From Frondihabitans sp. 762G35 (GTDB lineage: Bacteria > Actinomycetota > Actinomycetes > Actinomycetales > Microbacteriaceae): a stretch of 64,000 nt of DNA. The position numbers and the translations under genes are program-made. Shown here in pieces: positions 58,418-64,000 of this stretch. Under the pieces are notes generated by a model. The model saw only the letters and a program-made list of their open reading frames with translations, was not told the DNA's origin and made no database searches. The first letter of the stretch is position 1. Each line of letters starts with the position of its first letter. Where the stretch lies: assembly GCF_002074055.1 (NCBI RefSeq), contig NZ_CP014619.1, positions 1,054,001 to 1,118,000 on the forward strand. Direction: 5' to 3'.

Positions 58418-59677
58418 TCAGTACCAGTTGTGCGCGACCTCGTGGGCCCAGGCGCCGCACGGGCTGCCGTAGGACGCCTGGATGTAGCCGAGACCCCAGG
58501 TGATCTGGGTGCGGTAGCTGGTCTGCCAGTCGAGGCCGACGGAGGACATCTTGCTGGCCGGGAGCGACTGCGGGATCCCGTAGGCGCCGCTCGACACGTT
58601 GAGCGCGCTGGTCCGCCAGCCGGACTCCTGGTTCCAGAGGTTGACGAGGCACTGGAACTGCGACTGGTCCCAGCCGTGCGAGCCGAGGGACGCGGCCGCG
58701 TACGCCTGCGCCGCCGCGGGGTCGTCGATCGCACCGCTCGGCGGGGGAGTGCTGCCGCCCGAGCCTCCGCCGGACCCACTGCCGGAGCCGCCGCCGGACC
58801 CACCCGGGTTCGACACGGGCGCGGGGACGGGGACGGACACGGGCGCCGGATGGCTCTTCTTATACGCCGCCACCTTCGCGTCGTGCTGCTGGACGAGGAG
58901 GGCCCGGTAGCTCGCGAGGGCGACCTGGTGGTCGTGGTAGCTCTTCTCGAGAGAGGCCGTGGTGTCGTTCAGCGAAGCCAGTTGCGAGTAGAGGGTCGTC
59001 TGCTGCGCGGTCGCGTTCGAGACCTCGGAGTCGGCGAGAGCCTGAGAGTGCTGCGCCGAGGCGAGGGCCGTGGCCGCCTCTCCCGCCAGGCGGTCCCGCT
59101 CGGCCGCCGCGACCTTCGCCTGGGCCCCGAGCGACGTGACGGCGTTGCTCGCCACCGTCGCCTCGGTGAGGACGGCCTGCCACTGGGCGCTCAGCTGCGA
59201 CAGGGCGCCGAGCCGGTAGAGGGTCCCCGACGCATCGCGCCCGGAGAAGAGCTGACCGTCGAGCGACCCCGCGTTGCCGATCCGGTAGAGGTGTGCGGCG
59301 AGCTGCCCCGCCTGCTGGTGGGCGATGTCGGCCTTCTTCGTCTCGCCTCGGACCTGCGCTTCGAGGGTCGAGGCGGTCGCGGTCGCCTGCTGGAGCGCGT
59401 CCTGGGCCCGGGCGTTCGCGGCGTCGGCGTCGATGGCCCGCTGACTCAGGCCGGCGGCCTTCGTCTGGAGCTGATCGAGCGAGGCGGTGATCTGCTGCAC
59501 CTGCTTCTTCGTGGCGGCCGCGTTCCCCCGGGCCGCCTGGACCTCGCTCCAGCTCGGGACCGCGGAGGCCTGCTGCGGGGCGACGATCACTCCGGCGACG
59601 ACGAGGGCCACCACGGCGGCGCTCGCGGCGGGGAGGGCGAATCGGCGCGCGCGCGAGCGGGGTTCGACAGGAGCCAT
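58418..59677 (-). CDS. secreted coiled-coil transglycosylase-like protein
   Basis: A 419-residue exported protein. The signal helix lies at residues 14-37 (LPAASAAVVALVVAGVIVAP), followed by a long Ala/Gln-rich coiled coil (about 45-280) like that of RipA/CwlO-type hydrolases. A Pro/Val and Gly/Ser linker (about 300-340) leads to an SLT-like C-terminal domain: NLWNQESGWRTSALN, GIPQSLPASKMSS and WAHEVAHNWY. Its domain is a clear paralogue of that in the gene at 41830. It probably acts on septal or lateral peptidoglycan, with the coiled coil controlling access. The ATG at 59677 follows TACTCT with seven bases between. Confidence 0.8.
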   Translation of the reverse strand: MAPVEPRSRARRFALPAASAAVVALVVAGVIVAPQQASAVPSWSEVQAARGNAAATKKQVQQITASLDQLQTKAAGLSQRAIDADAANARAQDALQQATATASTLEAQVRGETKKADIAHQQAGQLAAHLYRIGNAGSLDGQLFSGRDASGTLYRLGALSQLSAQWQAVLTEATVASNAVTSLGAQAKVAAAERDRLAGEAATALASAQHSQALADSEVSNATAQQTTLYSQLASLNDTTASLEKSYHDHQVALASYRALLVQQHDAKVAAYKKSHPAPVSVPVPAPVSNPGGSGGGSGSGSGGGSGGSTPPPSGAIDDPAAAQAYAAASLGSHGWDQSQFQCLVNLWNQESGWRTSALNVSSGAYGIPQSLPASKMSSVGLDWQTSYRTQITWGLGYIQASYGSPCGAWAHEVAHNWY

Positions 59678-59684
59678 GCTGCCG

Positions 59685-59719
59685 AGAGTAGCGCCGATCA
59701 CACCAGTAACACCAGTAAC
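59685..59719 (-). promoter_or_regulatory. promoter with tandem GTAAC repeats
   Basis: On the minus strand TACTCT (59690-59685) is the -10 box of the transglycosylase-like gene. Where a -35 box is expected, the plus-strand 9-mer CACCAGTAA is repeated exactly at 59701-59709 and 59710-59718, giving two GTAAC units nine bases apart. Direct GTAAC-type repeats are reported for MtrA, which controls peptidoglycan hydrolases in actinobacteria; assignment to MtrA is inference. Confidence 0.5.
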
Positions 59720-60194
59720 ACAGGCCCCATCCCGCGCGTTCGGGGGGTGGCCGGACGGTCGGGTGATACGATCGCCCTGGTCGCTCATACCATCCGAGAG
59801 GTGGTCCGAGCGCCCGTGCACGACACAATTCAACACGCAATCATCCACGGAGCAGGCGGCCTCAGCTGGTCACCGGTGGTGACGTGCGGAAGCGGGGCCT
59901 CGGGCCCGGAGCATCCGACCGTTTCTACTGTTGACCAGGCGGACGCCACCGATCCGGTCTCGTGCGCCCGCGGCTCCTGCCGCACGACCGCGAGTCCGCC
60001 CCTGTCGCTTCGGTCAGGCCCTCACAGCGCCCGACCCGATCGCGCAGGTCGCGTCTGCGAGCGCCTCGCGTGCCCGCGTCGTCGCCCGACTCCGGGGACG
60101 ACCACCCCGCGTCGCGGGCGTCGGTCGTCGTGTTCGTCAGACATCGCAGCCCACACGGGGCGGCGATGACAAACAAAGAGGAGAGAACCCCCAT
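59720..60194 (+). other. gene-free region and long leader of pnp
   Basis: No gene is supported. A/T-richer sequence surrounds 59825-59855, an inverted repeat GTCACC/GGTGAC lies at 59869-59883, and TACTGT at 59926-59931 is a possible -10 box, implying a pnp leader of about 255 bases. Long leaders are usual for pnp, where they serve autoregulation. AGAGGAGAG near 60176-60185 is the ribosome-binding site. Confidence 0.45.
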
Positions 60195-62468
60195 ATGGAG
60201 GGTCCAGAAATCAAGTTCGCCGAAGCCGTCATCGACAACGGCAAGTACGGCACCCGGACGGTCCGGTTCGAGACCGGCCGTCTCGCGCAGCAGGCCCAGG
60301 GGGCCGTCGCCGCGTACCTCGACGAGGAGACGATGCTGCTCTCCGCGACGAGCGCCTCGAAGAACCCGAAGGACAACTTCGACTTCTTCCCGCTGACCGT
60401 CGACGTCGAAGAGCGTTCCTACGCCGCCGGCAAGATCCCCGGCTCGTTCTTCCGCCGCGAGGGCCGCCCTTCCACCGAGGCCATCCTCGTGTGCCGTCTC
60501 ATCGACCGGCCGCTGCGCCCGTCGTTCGTCGACGGCCTGCGCAACGAGGTCCAGATCGTCATCACGGTCCTCTCGATCGCCCCCGACGAGTTCTACGACG
60601 CCCTGGCCATCAACGCGGCCAGCGCCTCGACCCAGATCTCCGGCCTCCCGTTCTCCGGCCCCGTCGCCGGTGTGCGCCTCGCGCTCATCAAGGGCCAGTG
60701 GGTCGCCTTCCCGAAGGCGTCGCAGCTCGAGGACGCCGTCTTCGACCTGACCGTCGCCGGCCGTGTCGTCACCGACGCGTCGGGTGCCGAGGACGTCGCC
60801 ATCATGATGGTCGAGGCGGAGGCCACCGAGCACGCCTGGGGCCTTATTCAGGGCGGCGACACGAAGCCCGACGAGGCCGTCGTGGCCGAGGGCCTCGAGG
60901 CGGCCAAGCCGTTCCTCAAGGTGCTCGTCGAGGCGCAGGCGAAGCTCGCCGCGCAGTCCGCCAAGGAGATCGCCGACTACCCCGTCTTCCCGCCCTACAC
61001 CGACGAGGTGTACTCGGCCGTCGCCGCTGTCGCGGAGGAGGAGCTGAAGGCCGTCTACCAGATCGCCGCCAAGCAGGAGCGCCAGGACGCCGACGACGCC
61101 CTCAAGTCCCGCGTCAAGGAGGCCGTCGCCGCCAAGGTCGAGTCCGGTGAGCTCCCCGCTTCCGCGACCGGTCAGGTGTCGGGCGCCTACAAGTCGGTCA
61201 CCAAGAAGGTCGTGCGCTCGCGCATCCTGACCGAGCAGATCCGCATGGACGGCCGCGGCCTCGCCGACATCCGTCCGCTCGACGCCGAGGTGCAGGTCAT
61301 CCCGCGCGTCCACGGTTCGGCCATCTTCCAGCGCGGCGAGACCCAGATCCTGGGCGTCACCACGCTGAACATGCTCAAGATGGAGCAGCAGATCGACTCG
61401 CTGAGCCCGATCACGAAGAAGCGCTACCTCCACCACTACAACTTCCCGCCCTACTCCACCGGAGAGACCGGTCGCGTCGGGTCGCCGAAGCGTCGCGAGA
61501 TCGGGCACGGCTTCCTGGCCGAGCGCGCCCTCGTGCCGGTCCTGCCGTCGCGCGAGGAGTTCCCCTACGCCATCCGTCAGGTCTCCGAGGCGCTGTCCTC
61601 GAACGGCTCCACCTCGATGGGCTCCGTCTGCGCCTCGACGCTGTCGCTGCTCAACGCGGGTGTCCCGCTGAAGGCCCCGGTCGCCGGTATCGCCATGGGC
61701 CTCGTCTCCGACGTGGTCGACGGTCAGACCCGCTACGCCGCTCTCACCGACATCCTCGGTGCGGAGGACGCCCTCGGCGACATGGACTTCAAGGTCGCCG
61801 GCACGTCCGAGTTCGTCACGGCCATCCAGCTCGACACGAAGCTCGACGGCATCCCCTCGGCCGTCCTCGACGCCGCTCTCAAGCAGGCGAAGGAGGCCCG
61901 CACGGCCATCCTGAACGTGCTGAACAGCGCCATCGACGCCCCCGACGAGATGGCTCCGACGGCGCCGCGCGTCATCAGCGTCCAGATCCCCCAGGACAAG
62001 ATCGGCGAGCTGATCGGCCCGAAGGGCAAGACGATCAACGCCATCCAGGACGAGACCGGCGCCGACATCTCCATCGAGGAGGACGGCACCGTGTACATCG
62101 GCGCCGTCGACGGTCCGTCGGCCGAGGCCGCGCGCGCGCAGGTCAACGCCATCGCGAACCCGACCAACCCGGAGATCGGCGAGCAGTTCCTCGGCACGGT
62201 CGTGAAGATCGCGACCTTCGGTGCGTTCGTCTCGCTCCTGCCCGGCAAGGACGGCCTGCTGCACATCAGCGAGGTCCGCAAGCTCGCCGGCGGCAAGCGC
62301 GTCGAGAACGTCGAGGACGTCCTCGGGGTCGGCCAGAAGGTCCTCGTCGAGATCACGAAGATCGACGACCGCGGCAAGCTCTCGCTCGCCCCGGTGGTGG
62401 CCGACGAGGCCGACACCGACGGAAGCGCGGCCGCCTCGGTGGCCGACGACGCGTCCGTCGAGGTCTAG
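60195..62468 (+). CDS. pnp: polyribonucleotide nucleotidyltransferase (PNPase)
   Basis: A 757-residue protein with the full domain order: first RNase PH domain (from [22 protein letters not shown]), helical domain, second RNase PH domain ([21 protein letters not shown], residues 350-590), KH domain ([16 protein letters not shown]) and S1 domain ([20 protein letters not shown]). It degrades RNA from the 3' end with phosphate and can add tails. The actinobacterial type is longer at the N terminus than the E. coli protein. Start at ATG 60195 after AGAGGAGAG. Confidence 0.95.
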   Translation: MEGPEIKFAEAVIDNGKYGTRTVRFETGRLAQQAQGAVAAYLDEETMLLSATSASKNPKDNFDFFPLTVDVEERSYAAGKIPGSFFRREGRPSTEAILVCRLIDRPLRPSFVDGLRNEVQIVITVLSIAPDEFYDALAINAASASTQISGLPFSGPVAGVRLALIKGQWVAFPKASQLEDAVFDLTVAGRVVTDASGAEDVAIMMVEAEATEHAWGLIQGGDTKPDEAVVAEGLEAAKPFLKVLVEAQAKLAAQSAKEIADYPVFPPYTDEVYSAVAAVAEEELKAVYQIAAKQERQDADDALKSRVKEAVAAKVESGELPASATGQVSGAYKSVTKKVVRSRILTEQIRMDGRGLADIRPLDAEVQVIPRVHGSAIFQRGETQILGVTTLNMLKMEQQIDSLSPITKKRYLHHYNFPPYSTGETGRVGSPKRREIGHGFLAERALVPVLPSREEFPYAIRQVSEALSSNGSTSMGSVCASTLSLLNAGVPLKAPVAGIAMGLVSDVVDGQTRYAALTDILGAEDALGDMDFKVAGTSEFVTAIQLDTKLDGIPSAVLDAALKQAKEARTAILNVLNSAIDAPDEMAPTAPRVISVQIPQDKIGELIGPKGKTINAIQDETGADISIEEDGTVYIGAVDGPSAEAARAQVNAIANPTNPEIGEQFLGTVVKIATFGAFVSLLPGKDGLLHISEVRKLAGGKRVENVEDVLGVGQKVLVEITKIDDRGKLSLAPVVADEADTDGSAAASVADDASVEV

Positions 62469-62488
62469 TCGCACGACTCCGCTCCACC

Positions 62489-62521
62489 GGAACGCCCGTC
62501 TCCCTCGGAGGCGGGCGTTCC
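62489..62521 (+). terminator. hairpin terminator of pnp
   Basis: GGAACGCCCG (62489-62498) pairs with CGGGCGTTCC (62512-62521); inside, CTCC pairs with GGAG after one mismatch. It lies 20 bases after the pnp stop. No T tract follows, so it is a hairpin-only terminator candidate. Confidence 0.65.
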
Positions 62522-62944
62522 CGCGTCGGGACGGGCATCCTGCGATCCGGTGAGAGGACGCACCTCGGCCGATTGGCGAGGGGCCGAAGCGATCCCCACC
62601 GCTCCGGCCCCTCTCGACCGGTGCTACCGGCCTGACGTGACGGCACCGCTCCCCACCACGAGAAACGACGCCCCGGAACCCTCCCAGGAACCGCACACGA
62701 CAGACACTACGGACGCCGCTTGTGCGAACCGCTCGGTTCGGCCGAGCTTTCCCTGGGGGAATCCGGTGGAGCCGCTGTGCCTGCCGTCGCGCGGGGGACA
62801 CCCCCGACCCGCCGCGGGGGCCACCGGCTCCGAACACCCCTGCAACTGGGGGCGGGAATTTGGTAACGAGTTGGTGCGGCGCGACGTTACGTTCACGAAC
62901 GCCCCGTACGCTCGATTTCTAGGAAAACTGTCAGGAGGTGCCGA
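62522..62944 (+). other. 423-bp gene-free stretch, structured and A/T-richer near its end
   Basis: An open frame crosses the region, but its codons (AGA, ACA, TTT, CTA, AAA, TCA) are foreign to this genome, so I do not call a gene. Several hairpins can form, for example GCTCGG/CCGAGC and GGGGG/CCCCC arms between 62730 and 62800. GTAACG and CGTTAC occur near 62860-62890, and TACGCT around 62908 may be a -10 box. GGAGGTG then precedes the aldo/keto reductase. Confidence 0.45.
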
Positions 62945-64000
62945 GTGACCGAAGCGACCACGCGCGTCGCCTCCCCGGCGACCGTCGCTCCCGACACCGC
63001 CCTCGCTCCCGACACCCGCGGCCGCCACGCCTGGCCGCTGGCCCCGATCCGGACGGCCCCGATCCGCACCGTCCCGGTCGACCTCGGGATCATCCAACCG
63101 CGCCGTCGGCTCGGCACGAGCGACCTCCGCGTCTTCCCCCTCGCCCTGAGCGGCAACGTCTTCGGCTGGACCGTCGACGAGCGGCAGACGTTCGACGTGC
63201 TCGACACGTACTTCAAGGTCGGCGGCAACTTCCTCGACACGGCCGACTCCTACACGGGCGGCGAGAGCGAGCGCCTCATCGGCGAGTGGATGCGCACGCG
63301 GCGCACCCGCGACGACGTCGTCCTCGCCACCAAGATCGGCAAGAGCGAGGCGAATCCGGGCCTGACGCCCTGGGCCATGGAGCGGGCCGTCGACGCGTCG
63401 CTCAAGCGGCTCGGGACCGACCACATCGACCTGCTCTACTTGCACATCGACGACACCGACGTGGCCTTCGAGCGGACCCTCCTGGGCGTCGACCGGCTGA
63501 TCCGTGCCGGCAAGGTGCGCTACTTCGGCGGATCCGATCACTCCGGCAACCGCCTCTACGAGGCGCGCATCGCCGCCGGCATGCTCGGTGTGGCCCCGAT
63601 GGTCGCCCTCCAGAACCAGTACAGCCTCGTGCGCCGCTCCGAGTACGAGCGCGATCTCGCCCGCGTCGCCGCCGAGCAGCGCCTCGCCGTCATGCCGAGG
63701 TTCGCGCTGGCGAGCGGCTTCCTCACGGGCAAGTACCGCTCGCGGGCCGACATCCGCGGTCACCGCCGCGGCAGCGAGGTCGCGAAGCTCGTCTCGAAGC
63801 GCGGGCTGCGCATCCTGGCGGAACTCGACCGGATCGCGTCGCTCCATGCGGCGCCCGTCGCGGCCGTGTCGCTCGCGTGGCTCCTGGCCAAGCCGAACGT
63901 CGTGGCACCGGTGGCGAGCGCGAGCTCGCCGCGTCAGGTGACCGAGCTCGTGGAGTCCGCCCGGGTGCAGCTCACGCGCCACGAGGTCGCCGAGCTCGAC
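62945..64000 (+). CDS. aldo/keto reductase, 5' part
   Basis: The frame runs off the window end; 352 codons are visible from GTG 62945, which follows AGGAGGTGCC. About 45 Pro/Ala/Thr-rich residues precede the barrel, which starts at RRRLGTSDLRVFPLALSGNVFGW. Tetrad residues appear in FLDTADSYTGGESE (Asp, Tyr), LATKIGKS (Lys) and LYLHIDD (His). This is the AKR11/12-like type of NADPH-dependent reductase with unknown substrate. The N-terminal extension is unusual for the family. Confidence 0.88.
   Translation, partial: MTEATTRVASPATVAPDTALAPDTRGRHAWPLAPIRTAPIRTVPVDLGIIQPRRRLGTSDLRVFPLALSGNVFGWTVDERQTFDVLDTYFKVGGNFLDTADSYTGGESERLIGEWMRTRRTRDDVVLATKIGKSEANPGLTPWAMERAVDASLKRLGTDHIDLLYLHIDDTDVAFERTLLGVDRLIRAGKVRYFGGSDHSGNRLYEARIAAGMLGVAPMVALQNQYSLVRRSEYERDLARVAAEQRLAVMPRFALASGFLTGKYRSRADIRGHRRGSEVAKLVSKRGLRILAELDRIASLHAAPVAAVSLAWLLAKPNVVAPVASASSPRQVTELVESARVQLTRHEVAELD

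Noticed and set aside
62700-62900. Riboswitch (ydaO or cobalamin) between pnp and the aldo/keto reductase
   Set aside because: A GGGGGAATCC segment and a GCCACCGG box look suggestive, but the remaining conserved elements of either class are missing.
62550-62948. 132-codon open frame whose stop overlaps the aldo/keto reductase GTG (GTGA)
   Set aside because: The overlap is tempting, but codons such as AGA, ACA, CTA, TTT and AAA do not fit the genome and the protein shows no recognisable feature.
1-64000. tRNA genes, CRISPR arrays, prophage or transposase genes
   Set aside because: No tRNA-type TTC arm with a cloverleaf, no regular direct-repeat array, and no integrase or transposase motif were found on either strand.

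Overview
The window is an ordinary-looking stretch of chromosome from a very GC-rich actinobacterium, most likely a member of the Microbacteriaceae or a close relative. The reasons are almost exclusively G/C third codon positions, many GTG starts and one TTG start, -10 boxes of the TAnnnT type placed so that transcripts begin at or next to the start codon, and the gene content (mycoredoxin, FUSC, BrkB/YihY, PrsW, Dps, maltokinase, HelD-type helicase, rpsO followed by pnp). I see no rRNA, tRNA, CRISPR array, insertion sequence, integrase or phage gene. About 57 protein genes are supported, two of them cut by the window ends.

Layout. 1-4.3 kb: end of a drug exporter, a cysteine hydrolase, a PAP2 phosphatase/MaoC pair and an FAD oxidoreductase. 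4.4-6.6 kb: a DHA2 drug exporter divergent from its probable TetR repressor, with an operator between them. 6.9-11.4 kb: a minus-strand stress group (Dps, SDR, FAD reductase, GH15 trehalase-like enzyme). 11.5-16.6 kb: a lipase-like hydrolase, an FUSC membrane protein, a kinase-like protein and an FAD-Rieske oxidoreductase. 16.6-20.2 kb: a SNF2-type helicase with a long leader, convergent with a lone AbiEi-like protein. 20.3-30.9 kb: a LysM lipoprotein, VOC protein, mycoredoxin, PoxB, maltokinase divergent from CYTH-CHAD, and oligopeptidase B with a DUF1697 protein. 31-41.8 kb: quinone reductase and NUDIX (coupled), membrane proteins, a Na+/H+ antiporter, a carboxylesterase, a Pit phosphate transporter and a lipid kinase. 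41.8-48.6 kb: a lytic transglycosylase-like protein, AspA, divergent BrkB and PrsW, and a MetE-like protein. 48.8-57.9 kb: an MFS exporter, FKBP plus aldo/keto reductase, HelD-type helicase, GH6 glucanase, Apt, an M50 protease, a NERD protein and a VanZ protein. 58-64 kb: rpsO with a structured leader, a second transglycosylase-like protein on the other strand, pnp, a long gene-free stretch and a truncated aldo/keto reductase.

Working together. Most transcription units are one to four genes long. The clearest joint functions are the exporter/TetR pair, the stress group around Dps, translationally coupled pairs (quinone reductase-NUDIX, Pit-small protein, FKBP-aldo/keto reductase), and rpsO/pnp separated by an inverted cell-wall gene.

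The strongest signals outside the genes are two. The first is a heavily over-represented nonamer, GCAGGATGC, read 21 times by eye with a strand bias. The second is a rigid leaderless promoter arrangement seen at eleven genes. I did not find a convincing new defence or biosynthetic system.
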